This document shows positions 1 through 8,993 of a stretch of DNA of 64,000 nucleotides, one piece after another. Position 1 is the first letter of the stretch. Each line of letters begins with the position of its first letter. A program made the position numbers and the translations under genes. The DNA is taken from contig JAVIAB010000124.1 of NCBI GenBank assembly GCA_032433765.1, positions 79,906,465-79,970,464 of the forward strand, given 5' to 3'. Below the pieces are notes generated by a model that was given only the letters and a program-made list of their open reading frames with translations, searched no databases and was not told where the DNA came from. This DNA comes from Megaustenia siamemsis (lineage: Eukaryota; Mollusca; Gastropoda; Stylommatophora; Ariophantidae).

Positions 1-237
1 ATAGCTCAGTGGTTAGTGAACTGGACTACAAATGAAAAGAGGTAGGGTTCGATCCCACCCGCGGGTTCCGGGATCACCCAGCCTTAAATGGGTACCGGAT
101 TTTTTTCTGGCAAAGTAAAGCGGCACAGGCGTAATACCGACCATATAACCCCAAAAATCATGTGCTGAAGATATGTAAAATGTATGGTCACTAACACCAT
201 ATTCCCTATACGCCACTTGGCGTGACGGGGGCACTTT
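1..237 (+). mobile_element. SINE1 copy, tRNA-derived, cut by window edge
   Basis: The sequence opens inside an RNA polymerase III A-box (tagctcagtgg at 2-12) and has a B-box (gggttcgatccc, 45-56). A tRNA-unrelated body follows and ends cgccacttggcgtgacgggg then ctttacttt. The same unit recurs at 26350, 27084 (minus), 34098 and 38251 (minus), with older decayed copies near 28066 and 28440. The tRNA-like head plus unrelated body and T-rich end is the classic SINE layout. The first few bases lie outside the window, so no target duplication can be read. Confidence 0.85.
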
Positions 238-800
238 ACTTTCTAAACAAAATTTTTAGTTGTTTTAAGACTTCATCGTTTGTTTTCTATTCTTTCCATC
301 CAAATATACTTATTCTTCTATATATCCACATTTCAAAGGCTTCAATTTTCTGTTCCCTTTACCTGTCTAATGTCTATGTTTCTGCACCATATAGGGATGT
401 TGAGAAATTATAACATGTTGCTATTCTTAGTTTTAGTCCTGGTGTTATTTGTTTTGATGTTGAGTATGTTTTTCATGAAGCAGTCCCTAATGTGGGAAAC
501 AACAGGTAAGAGGAAAAGAGACCGACCCAGAGAGACACTGTGAAGAACATTGATCAGAGAGGCAAGAGCAGCAGGAATCGGCTACTTCAATGAGATAGAG
601 TTGCTTGCACGGAACAGAGACAATTGGCGAGATTTGATAAAAGATCTTTAGAAGGATTGAATACTGCTAGAATAAAAATTCAAATAAGAGAAAGAGTATC
701 TGGGTCTATGTACTTTGGGCCGGCTACGGCTCGAAGTGTCAATAGATAGATAGATAGAAATTTTTCAGGACATTAAAATTACTTTTTGCCATTCATATAA
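238..800 (-). mobile_element. LINE-A fragment, split by a LINE-B insertion
   Basis: On the minus strand, about 238-478 and 761-800 match the reverse-transcriptase C-terminal part of LINE-A (compare 35180-35440), including the region that encodes AETWTLD in better copies. The match breaks at 479 and resumes after 760, where a LINE-B 3' end sits. The copy has stops and frameshifts and is dead. Confidence 0.7.
479..760 (+). mobile_element. LINE-B 3' end, inserted in LINE-A
   Basis: This encodes the tail of LINE-B (TGKRKRDRPRETL, a stop, then relics matching ARAAGIG and RDNWRDLIK). It continues into the shared 3' UTR, ccggctacggctcga, and a tagatagataga terminal repeat. It aligns with 49900-50178 and, on the other strand, with 7061-7260. 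Flanking tttttcatga (469-478) and tttttcagga (761-770) form a 10-bp target duplication with one mismatch, so this is a 5'-truncated insertion. Confidence 0.75.
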
Positions 801-1280
801 ATATCCAAAGTATTCTCTGCTGCTGAAAATACCATCACGTCAGGAACCACATCACAGGCATCATGACAACAGGATATCTTTATGACTGGCATCTGTTATT
901 AGATCATATCCAACAATATATTCCACAAAATTTTCAAGAACAGTATATCTGGTACTGTTAGTATCATGACAACATGCAGACTGTAAAGATGCTGTTTTGA
1001 CTATGTCTGTCTGAAAATATAGCGCAGTATCAATTTAAAAAACAAATCTTCATATATGTCACAACATATCCTCCCAAATATCGTATAACAAATAACATCA
1101 ATTGAGCGACTCACATATCTCTGTTTATAACAGTTACAAATACACAATTAAGCAACAAACTAAATGGTTTGTGCATGCTATTGTTCAGTGTAATTACAGG
1201 GAGCAGCCCTTTGGTTCTGAGTTTGGCGGGCCGTAATGGCTTTCTTGACATTCCGACTTTTCATGAAGAAGTTGGAGTTA
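801..1280. other. AT-rich interval, nothing recognised
   Basis: No open frame, RNA gene or repeat family was recognised. The last 80 bases are richer in GC and lead into the 70-bp array. Confidence 0.5.
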
Positions 1281-2050
1281 GTCTAGTTCCAGGCAATAGC
1301 TGTAGAACTATTTGTCCTGCTTAGAGCTACTGCTATATTAGTTCTTCTAAGTCTAGTTCCAGGCAATAGCTGTAGAACTATTTGTCCTGCTTAGAGCTAC
1401 TGCTATATTAGGTCTTCTAAGTCTAGTTCCAGGCTTTAGCTGTAGAACTATTTGTCCTGCTTAGAGCTACTGCTATATTAGTTCTTCTAAGTCTAGTTCC
1501 AGGCTTTAGCTGTAGAACTATTTGTCCTGCTTAGAGCTACTGCTATATTAGTTCTTCTAAGTCTAGTTCCAGGCTTTAGCTGTAGAACTATTTGTCCTGC
1601 TTAGAGCTACTGCTATATTAGTTCTTCTAAGTCTAGTTCCAGGCTTTAGCTGTAGAACTATTTGTCCTGCTTAGAGCTACTGCTATATTAGTTCTTCTAA
1701 GTCTAGTTCCAGGCTTTAGCTGTAGAACTATTTGTCCTGCTTAGAGCTACTGCTATATTAGTTCTTCTAAGTCTAGTTCCAGGCTTTAGCTGTAGAACTA
1801 TTTGTCCTGCTTAGAGCTACTGCTATATTAGTTCTTCTAAGTCTAGTTCCAGGCTTTAGCTGTAGAACTATTTGTCCTGCTTAGAGCTACTGCTATATTA
1901 GTTCTTCTAAGTCTAGTTCCAGGCTATAGCTGGAGAACTATTTGTCCTGGTTAGAGCTACTGCTATATTAGGTCTTCTAAGTCTAGTTCCAGGCTATAGC
2001 TGGAGAACTATTTGTCCTGGTTAGAGCTACTGCTATATTAGGTCTTCTAT
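1281..2050. repeat. 70-bp tandem repeat, 11 units
   Basis: Eleven head-to-tail units of 70 bp start at 1281 and every 70 bases after that, each beginning gtctagttccaggc. Units 3 to 9 are identical or nearly so (aggctttagc). Units 1 and 2 carry aggcaatagc. Units 10 and 11 carry ctatagctggag and cctggttag. A homogeneous centre with diverged edges is typical of unequal exchange. The period is not a multiple of three and there is no open frame. Confidence 0.95.
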
Positions 2051-2598
2051 ATCTGTAAGAGCCACTACTACAGGGATTAAAGCGACCCTAGCTTTTGCTT
2101 GCCGGTTTGTTATGATGCAAGCTATTGCAGGGTGAGACCGACGAAATGATAGAACTGATGGGGAGCCGATTCTGCTGTGACGAGCTAAGACCGCAGGCAC
2201 TTAATTAAAAACCCATGTTTGGGTATAAAACAGAAAACATCATACATTGAGAAGCGAAATGTAACAATATAGTAGGTAGGGGACAACTCAAGAGATGTGT
2301 TAACAAATCAACCTGTATCACTCAAAACAAATCATGTGATGTAAACAAAAAGAAAACTTTCCATTACATTACATTTGTCGTCGACGCTGGAAGGTAAAGA
2401 TGATAGAAAACAAAGAAAAAACAAGACAGCAACATACTGACATTTCACTGAAATATGAACAGCTGTTAATTTTCTACTAAAAATGGCATTATAATTACAA
2501 CTTTGGAAATGTTGCTTCGTTTATAGATGAACATGTCCGGAGTCTTGTACATTCTGCTAATTCTTAATGATATTTTATGGGAGTGGTTTTAATTTGTG

Positions 2599-2634
<36 letters not shown>

Positions 2635-2734
2635 GCAACAACAACAATAACAAAACCGTAAAGTCGTTTAGCTAATCTAAAAATATATTAATAATATTTT
2701 AGTAGAATTATGATCAATAATGCAATATACCTCA
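2051..2734. other. Non-coding interval with a dispersed repeat and (AAC)n
   Basis: No gene was recognised. Bases 2376-2445 (tcgacgctggaaggtaaaga onward) match 23038-23106, so this is part of an unclassified dispersed repeat. An (AAC)n microsatellite occupies about 2598-2656. A small hairpin, acccatgtttgggt, lies near 2213. The 3' end merges with a degraded LINE-C copy. Confidence 0.5.
2598..2656. repeat. (AAC)n microsatellite
   Basis: A run of caa/aac triplets with a few substitutions (agc, aat). Confidence 0.9.
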
Positions 2735-3259
2735 TAAGACCATTGATAGAATGAACTATAAAGGTAAAGAAAGATCTACATATGTGCTTTATAGACTACA
2801 CAAAAATGTGAAAACTAAAACATGTGGAAATAATCAATATGCTGGAGATATTTAACAATTATGACAAGGAACTGAAAATCATTAAAACAAATGTACTGAC
2901 AATTGAATTAGCAACCAAACAGGACAGTTCCAATAGATAAAACAAGGAATCAGACAAGGCTGAGTACTGTCCCCGGACTTGTTTCAACTTTACGGCGAAA
3001 ATATTAGATCAATAGTAGACAAAAAAAGAACTGAAGTCAACGGTCATAAAATAAATAATTTCCGAAATGTGAATGACACAGTCTTAAACGCAGAGACTGA
3101 AAATGAACTACAAGATATGATAGACACAGTAGTAAAAGAAAGCAACAAGAAAGGTCTTAGTTTGAAAAATAATAAAACAGAAGTAATGGTCATATCGAAG
3201 AAACAATCATCACCATTATGCAGCATAAGAATCATTAGGGAAAATGTGAAAAAAAGTTC

Positions 3260-3383
3260 GGTAATTTCCTAGTTTGATCAGATATATTATTTCAGTTTGG
3301 AAGAGTGATGTCCCCTAAAATATGTCTGCCAAAATACAGTGGTTCTATGCATTCTTGGCGTTGGGGTCATTACGCTGGCATGT
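3260..3383 (+). repeat. Merlin left terminal inverted repeat
   Basis: 124 bp, matching the reverse complement of 5182-5305 with one difference (ctatgcattc here against ctacgcattc). The match stops sharply after ggcatgt. Confidence 0.92.
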
Positions 3384-3534
3384 GTCACTCACACTGGCGT
3401 TTGGGTCAGCGTGGCGTTCGGGTCAGCGTCTGCGTCCAAATCGAGATGTTTCATTACGCTGGCATGTGTCACTCACACTGGCGTTTGGGTCAGCGTGGCG
3501 TTCGGGTCAGCGTCTGCGTCCAAATCGAGATGTT
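3367..3534 (+). repeat. Exact 84-bp tandem duplication at Merlin left end
   Basis: Bases 3367-3450 and 3451-3534 are identical. The first copy includes the inner 17 bp of the left inverted repeat. There is no counterpart at the right end. The unit is a multiple of three, so it creates overlapping open frames in all three plus frames, none of which resembles a protein. Confidence 0.93.
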
Positions 3535-3767
3535 AATTAATAATTGGCTGAACCCCTATCCTTTCTTATGCTTCTTCTTACTAATTATCCGCCTATATAT
3601 ATAGGCTAGTTTGTCTAATATTTAAAAACCAGCTAAGCAGTTCTGAGTTCACTTACTTGAATTTGGTACTACTGTATTTGCAAAATGACCGGGCGACCTA
3701 GAGCCCCAACTGAAGTTGTGAATGTTGGGCAGATCATGACTTTTCATGACATCATTGCAGAGGATAG

Positions 3768-4667
3768 ATGGAATTTACTAACTCTGATCCCGAGATTGCC
3801 ACTAATAAATTGTGTATTCAGTGGTTAGCTAAGCGTAGACTAATAATAAATACGTGTCTATGCAACATTTGTCATATGCCTGCGCGTTTAGTAGCCTACA
3901 GCAGAGGAGTAGATGGCTATCAGTGGTCATGTCAGGGGTGCAGTTTTGGAAAGTCCGTTCGTGGTGGATCATTTTTCACAAAGTGCCATCTATCACTACA
4001 ACAAATTTTAATTATGATCTACTGTTGGAGCAGCGATTTTCCACAGAGCTTGATCCAGCATGAGGCAGGCGTCAATAAAAATACTGTAGTGGATTGGTGT
4101 AATTTTTTACGCGAGGAATGTGAGAAATACATGGTCAGACACTTCAGTCAAATTGGTGGTATGGACATTCTAGGCCAACCAATCGTTGTGGAAATTGACG
4201 AGTCCAACTATTTTCACCGAAAATATCACAGGGGACAATGGAATGAGGGTCACTGGGTGTTCGGTGGAATAGAAAGGATTTCAGGAAAATGCTTTCTAGT
4301 AGAAGTACCAGATCGCTCCGAGGCTACTTTAACAACAGAGATAGTTGCCCATATTTTACCTGGAAGCCACATTATTTCTGACGGCTGGTCTGCATATGCC
4401 AATATCAGTCGAATTGCAAATGGTATTTATACCCATTGTTCAGTCATCCATCAAGAGAATTTTGTCGACCCAGATGATCCCGAAATTCACACACAGAATA
4501 TTGAAAATATGTGGATGCGGGCCAAAAGGAAATTGAAGAGACAGTTCGGCACTAGGCGTACATTGTTCCCATCGTTTCTACACGAGTTCGCCTTCAGAAA
4601 TGAAATCAGACAAGGAAACGTCCTAGGGACGCTAATTACAGGAATTGCAGAGAGTTATCCTGTGTAA
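3768..4667 (+). CDS. Merlin transposase (IS1016/IS1595-like DDE)
   Basis: A 299-codon ATG-initiated frame. An N-terminal zinc ribbon is visible (CNIC at 32-35 and CQGC at 55-58), followed by a helix-turn-helix-like stretch (about 85-120). The catalytic core then shows D144 in VEIDES, D205 in ISDGW and E246 in NIENMW with K253 after it, the DDE-K pattern of the ISXO2/IS1016 transposase fold. The protein should bind the terminal repeats and carry out cut-and-paste transposition in the nucleus. Length is normal for Merlin. The start is uncertain: an upstream ATG at 3685 opens another frame (MTGRPRAPTEVV, then TFHDIIAEDRW) that overlaps this start and reads on to a stop near 3784, so the native N-terminus may lie there with a 1-base indel or unseen splice between. 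No internal stop is present. Histone-like hairpins follow the stop codon. Confidence 0.88.
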   Translation: MEFTNSDPEIATNKLCIQWLAKRRLIINTCLCNICHMPARLVAYSRGVDGYQWSCQGCSFGKSVRGGSFFTKCHLSLQQILIMIYCWSSDFPQSLIQHEAGVNKNTVVDWCNFLREECEKYMVRHFSQIGGMDILGQPIVVEIDESNYFHRKYHRGQWNEGHWVFGGIERISGKCFLVEVPDRSEATLTTEIVAHILPGSHIISDGWSAYANISRIANGIYTHCSVIHQENFVDPDDPEIHTQNIENMWMRAKRKLKRQFGTRRTLFPSFLHEFAFRNEIRQGNVLGTLITGIAESYPV

Positions 4668-4691
4668 AATCATCACATCCCTGCAAACTAC

Positions 4692-4707
4692 TGTCCTTTT
4701 CAGGACA
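4692..4707 (+). promoter_or_regulatory. Histone-type 3' stem-loop candidate 1
   Basis: TGTCCT, loop TTTC, AGGACA: a perfect 6-bp stem with a 4-base loop, 24 bases after the transposase stop. Stem length, loop length, UUUC loop, top U-A pair and second G-C pair match the replication-dependent histone mRNA stem-loop. The basal pair is U-A rather than G-C, and the 5' flank lacks the usual CCAAA. Confidence 0.45.
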
Positions 4708-4742
4708 ACATAAGATTGCTCCAAACCTGCCCACTTCACAAC

Positions 4743-4758
4743 TGTCCTTTTCAGGACA
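4743..4758 (+). promoter_or_regulatory. Histone-type 3' stem-loop candidate 2
   Basis: The same 16-base hairpin as at 4692 (TGTCCT TTTC AGGACA), 51 bases further on. It is followed by accaaac, close to the ACCA-type 3' flank of histone stem-loops. This is the better match of the two. Confidence 0.48.
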
Positions 4759-4807
4759 ACCAAACATTCACAATTAACTATTTTAGATTGCCTAGAGTTT
4801 TCACTAT

Positions 4808-4823
4808 GGTCCTTTTGAGGACT
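4808..4823 (+). promoter_or_regulatory. Weaker third hairpin of the same type
   Basis: GGTCCT, loop TTTG, AGGACT; the basal pair is a G-U wobble and the loop ends in G, which departs from the histone consensus. Its position in the same 130-base stretch suggests a diverged repeat of the two hairpins upstream. Confidence 0.3.
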
Positions 4824-5181
4824 TTCATCACACTCGTTGTTATTCTCAAGCTCCGCACCAGATTGCTAATCGCTGACAGGTAATTTGAGGTAATACAGAC
4901 GTTGCATTGTGTTTCGTAAAGCTATTTCTAGATATTTTTTGTATTTATGTGTGTGTATGTGCATTTTAATTAATAGCCAAAGTTTGACAATCTTCCAACA
5001 TTTGGCAGTAAATTACGGCGACTGGTAATCAACCGCACAATTCCCTTCGATCAGAAGATCATAATTAGGCCGAGTGGCGTCGTTTTTGTCACGCGTTATA
5101 ATATATTTATAAATATGTAGTACTAAAGCTAAACCTAACCCCTGGACCCAACGCCCAATCAACAGATACTCCGAAATGATT

Positions 5182-5305
5182 ACATGCCAGCGTAATGACC
5201 CCAACGCCAAGAATGCGTAGAACCACTGTATTTTGGCAGACATATTTTAGGGGACATCACTCTTCCAAACTGAAATAATATATCTGATCAAACTAGGAAA
5301 TTACC
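5182..5305 (-). repeat. Merlin right terminal inverted repeat
   Basis: Reverse complement of the left repeat, 124 bp with one difference, ending ggaaattacc just before the aaaagttc target duplication. Confidence 0.92.
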
Positions 5306-6055
5306 AAAAGTTCAACGCTTCAAATACTTAGGAAGAATAATAACATCAGATGAAAGATGCACCACAGAAATAAAAAGCAGAATAGCTCAGGCCAAAATAG
5401 CATTTCAGAAAATGAAAAACGTCCTACGCAAAACACGTCTATGTCACTAGAAATGAGAGTTCATTGGTGCTAGATAGAACCAATTCTGACCTATGGAAAC
5501 GAATCATGGACACCAGTCAAACAAATGAAAAGACGATTAGAGGCCACAGAGATGGGATATCCTAGAAAAATGTTGAGAGTTCCCTGGACAGTGAAAAAAA
5601 ATCCAACGAACACATTCTCAAAGAGGCCAACACAAAAAGGGACCTCCTAAAAAAACATCAGAAGTAAACTATCAACATTTATTGGGGTACATCACGAGAA
5701 GAGCAAAGTTGGAATAATTGGCTACAACTGGCAAAATACAGGGAAAGAGAGATCGAGGACGACAAATTGAGAAGATAATAGATAGCTTGGTGTCATGGCA
5801 TGGAAAACAATCAACAACAGAATTGATGCGATGCACTGTGGATAGACGATTGTGGAATGACATGATCGCCTATGCCAACTGGTATGGCACATGATGATGA
5901 TGAATGATCGTAACTAAAACACCAAGTTTTGTCAAATATGATGGATGCAGTATTGTATTCTTAACTACAAAGGTTTTTTTTTAATTTTATTTTAAGATAC
6001 AGCTACTTCTAATCACGTCCAATGTATGAGCGATGACGCATGTGTATTTGACCAC

Positions 6056-6500
6056 AATCATCATCATCTAGTGCCTCCTCCGCAACGAAGGTTGGCTATC
6101 ATGGAGCGCCAAATCTGCTCTGTCTCTTGCTTTGATGGTGCAGGTTGTCATAGGCTGATTTGTCCATCTTTTGATGTTACTCGTCCATGTTAGTCTTGGT
6201 CTGCCTCTGCCTCTTTTACCTTGTATTTTCCCCTCCAGGATAACTTTTAGTAGGTTGTTGTGTCTTTTAACATGGCCCAAAAATGGCATTTGTCTTGTTT
6301 GAATTGTGCTTAGTAGTTCTCTTTTCATTTTTAGTTGTTTTAAGACTTCATCGTTTGTTTTCTTTTCCTTCCATCAAATTCTACCTATTCTTCTATATAT
6401 CCACATTTCAAAGGCTTCAATTCTCTGTTCTATTTTCTTGTCTAATGTCTATGTCTCTGCACCATATAGGAATATAGAGAAGATATAACATTTACCACAA
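6056..6500 (-). mobile_element. LINE-A 3' fragment
   Basis: On the minus strand, MKRELLSTIQTRQMPFLGHV is followed by GKRGRGRPRLTWTSN, the conserved C-terminus of LINE-A. The 3' UTR carries the ggagcgcca and gatgatgatt tail signature (catcatcat on plus). The copy is 5'-truncated near 6500 and includes a WTLD-region relic. Confidence 0.82.
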
Positions 6501-6564
6501 TAGATAGGCAAAAAATTAGAAAATGAACTGAAGTATCGGTAACACAAAAAAAGTATATACAAAT

Positions 6565-8745
6565 AGAATTTTTATTTTTTATTTTATTTTTTTTTTGCGT
6601 TTTCCAGCTTTTTACATCTGACGAACTCCATAAAGAATAGGGGATGGATATTGCGTTTCAATCATGTTTTCACAGGCAGCCGTGGGCATATGGGCCCAAG
6701 GGTTTCGATATTATTTGGGAAAGTACTGGGTCTCCAGTAGTTAGTTCATTGGTAGTTGCAGAGAAGTTGCTCCTCTTTAGTTGTACAAATCCGGAACCAG
6801 TTATTCTTTGGTGCATGGGGTGGCTAAGGAGCCTTCTATATTTCTCCGCTTGTTGCAATACTTTAGCGACCCGTCTGTCATCTAAGGCTTGTAAACCTGT
6901 TACTGTTTCTAGAGTCTTGATAGGTGAAGATTTCATAGCACCAGTGATGATACGGGCAGCTTGGTTCTGTGTTCTGTTAATTTTGCTAAGGTGTGATTTG
7001 GAAGCCATAGCCCAGGCTGTGACTCCATACTCTAGAACTGGTCTGACTCTTCCTACGTATCTATCTATTGACCTTTCGAGCCGTAGCCGGCCCATAGGGC
7101 GTAGACCAAGATACACCTTCTCCTATTTGAATTTTTGTTCTAGCAGTTTTCTTTTAAAGATATTTTATCAAATCTCGCCATGGGTCTTCCTCTTTTTCTC
7201 TTACCTGTTGTTTCCCATATGAGGGCTTGCTTTGCTATTCGGTGATTATCTCTTCTCATCACATGTCCAACATATGACCATCGTCTTTTCTTTATTACTG
7301 AAGATATTAGTGGTTGATTGGCGATTTCTCTAATTTCCTCGTTTGTTTTGAATTCGTTCCACGCTATACCAAGTATTTTCCTTATTATTTTCGAATGCGT
7401 TCAACTTTGTTTCTATATCTCTTGTTGTTTTCCAGCTTTCACACGCATACGTAAGGGTTGATAGTACATTTGATTTGAATAGCCTAAGTTTTGTGTTTGT
7501 GCTGATTAGTTTCGATTTCCACAACTTTTCAAGGCTTCTGAAAGACATTGCTGCTTTAACCATTCTGATTCTAATTTTCCTACGTATAGTATTTTCCAAA
7601 TATTGCTATCTGCCCCCCCCCCCCCAACTCCCAGTCCGTTCCTGCCAATTTCTTCATAAGATTTGTTCGTTTTCTGGCTTTTTTCATTGCTCTGTCTATC
7701 TGATTTTTCAAAGTCATTCTGCGATTCATGGTGACGCCAAGATATGTTGGGTTTTGGTCAATAGGGAGTGTATGGTCTTTTATCTTCAAGTTTGCAGAGA
7801 GTGTGTTTCTTGATAGGCTGAAAATTGTATACGTAGTTTTTGTTTCGTTGATTGGTAAGAACCAGGTGTTCGTCCATTTTTCAAGTTCACCTAGGGCATC
7901 TTGCATCCTGGGTCCAGCCACCGACATACTTTCCTCGCGAGCCCATAACGCTAGATCATCTGTATATATTGCTGAGTGTATTATGGATGGAATGTCCATT
8001 ACGATGTCAATTATGAAAATTAAAAAGAGTGTTGGGGACAAGACTCCGCCTTGTGGGACACCTTGTTCGATTGTGACCTTCTTACTTAGTTGACCTTGAA
8101 CATTCTATCCTGAAGGTATTGAGAGACCAAATTGAATAAACGACCCTGGATGCCAAGTCTAAAAAGCTTGTTCTTTAAACACTCTCGCCAAAGCCTATCA
8201 AAAGCCTTCTCCATGTCGACCCACACTGCCAGGGTGTGTTTCTTTTCTTGTAGAGCATCCTCTATTTCCTGTGCAATGTAGGTGACCAGGTCTTCAGTTG
8301 ATCTGTGCAGACGGATGCCACTTTGTTGTGGTACGATTTGTTGTTTTGTCTCCAAATGCCACTAAGTCACCTGTTAACCAGCCTTTCCATGAGTTTACTC
8401 AGGCAGCTCAGTAAGCTGATTGGTCTATAACTGCTTGGGTCTAGTGGGTCTTTTCAACGCTTGAGGATGGGCACCATAATAGCTTCTTTCCAGATTGTCG
8501 GCACATGACCTCTCTTCCAGCTATCATTTATTATCCTTAGAAGCTGGCTCTTGGCTTTCTGCCTCAGATTTAGGAGCATTTCGTTGGAGATTCCATCTTT
8601 ACCAGGGGAACTTTTGATCTTCAATCCTTTGAGGGCAACATCTAATTCAGTTGGGGTAATGAAGGTCGTCTGATGCTCTTCTGGTGCTAAAGGCATGTGT
8701 TTTGCATCTTTGTTTTCCCGTCTTGCAGCTTTCTGTTTGTCTATT
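6565..8745 (-). mobile_element. LINE-D, jockey-like non-LTR retrotransposon, broken
   Basis: Reading on minus from 8745: a pre-RT segment (MPLAPEEHQ), RT finger GLKIKSSPGKDGISNEML (near 8620), palm motif A in WVDMEKAFDRLW (near 8210), the catalytic box IYTDDLALW (near 7950), thumb TYLGVTMNRR, then after an insertion LEYGVTAWAMASKSHLSKI and RTQNQAARIITGA (near 6950). These are typical of jockey-clade elements. A T/A-rich stretch at 6565-6597 on plus is the poly-A tail. Frameshifts separate the blocks, one at a 13-C run (7613-7625), and LINE-B interrupts at 7061-7576. The endonuclease domain is missing. Confidence 0.82.
7061..7576 (-). mobile_element. LINE-B insertion within LINE-D
   Basis: On minus: IRMVKAAMSFRSLEKLWKSK, then LTYACESWKTTRDIE, GKRKRGRP and the ccggctacggctcga 3' UTR ending tagatagata. 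An 11-bp duplication, ttcctacgtat, flanks it (7050-7060 and 7577-7587). Compared with the copy at 49480-50178, about 110 bp after GKRKRGRP are deleted. The copy is 5'-truncated and dead. Confidence 0.88.
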
Positions 8746-8993
8746 CAAAAAAAAAGTGCCATTGCGGAAGAGTACCAAATCTGTGCGGAGGACGTAGTTG
8801 CAATTATTACATATATTGTATTAAAGCGAATTGTTCCCCGATGGCTGGTGGGGGGTGGGGGCGCTGGAAGGCGTGTCTCCAAGGTTGTGATCACGCTTAA
8901 AGACCACTAGTGGGGGATTGAGGAAGAGAAGACGGATAGTGGAGTAATGGCGGAGAATGGGGAGGTAGCGGTAAATGATTCTAATCACTGCTT
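8746..8993. other. Interval between LINE-D and minisatellite
   Basis: No gene was recognised. The plus frame near 8740-8900 is Cys-rich (KCHCGRVPNLCGG) but short and without homology I recognise. The last 60 bases are purine-rich and lead into the array. Confidence 0.35.

Larger units (their letters stand above)
3260..5305 (+). mobile_element. Merlin-type DNA transposon, structurally complete
   Basis: The element is 2046 bp with 124-bp terminal inverted repeats (3260-3383 and 5182-5305) differing at one position, and begins ggtaatttcctag. It is flanked by an 8-bp target duplication, aaaagttc (3252-3259 and 5306-5313). Eight-to-nine-bp duplications and an IS1016/IS1595-like DDE transposase are the hallmarks of the Merlin superfamily. 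The host site is a LINE-C reading frame whose two halves realign after removal of the element and one duplication copy, apart from one extra A. The near-identity of the two ends suggests a fairly recent insertion. Activity depends on whether the transposase N-terminus is intact. Confidence 0.9.
2735..5892 (+). mobile_element. LINE-C (RTE-like) remnant, interrupted by Merlin
   Basis: Reverse-transcriptase relics run from about 2735 (RTLIER-like, then HVEIINMLE) through KKGLSLKNNKTEVMVISKK, stop at 3251, and resume at 5314 with QRFKYLGRIITSD and TEIKSRIAQAK. The downstream GKI-type basic segment follows, and the element ends in an atgatgatgatgaatga tail near 5885. The closest local relative is the minus-strand copy at 41966-43520. 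Stops and frameshifts are frequent and no YADD box survives. The gap at 3252-5313 is exactly the Merlin element plus its target duplication. Confidence 0.8.

Noticed and set aside
1281..2050. CRISPR-like direct repeat array
   Set aside because: Units are contiguous with no unique spacers, and the context is eukaryotic.
3305..3604. Three overlapping plus-strand frames near the Merlin left end
   Set aside because: They are created by the exact 84-bp duplication plus terminal repeat; the three frames cannot all be coding and none resembles a protein.
6644..7222. 192-codon plus-strand ORF
   Set aside because: It is the antisense of the jockey-like LINE-D and LINE-B coding sequence on the minus strand.
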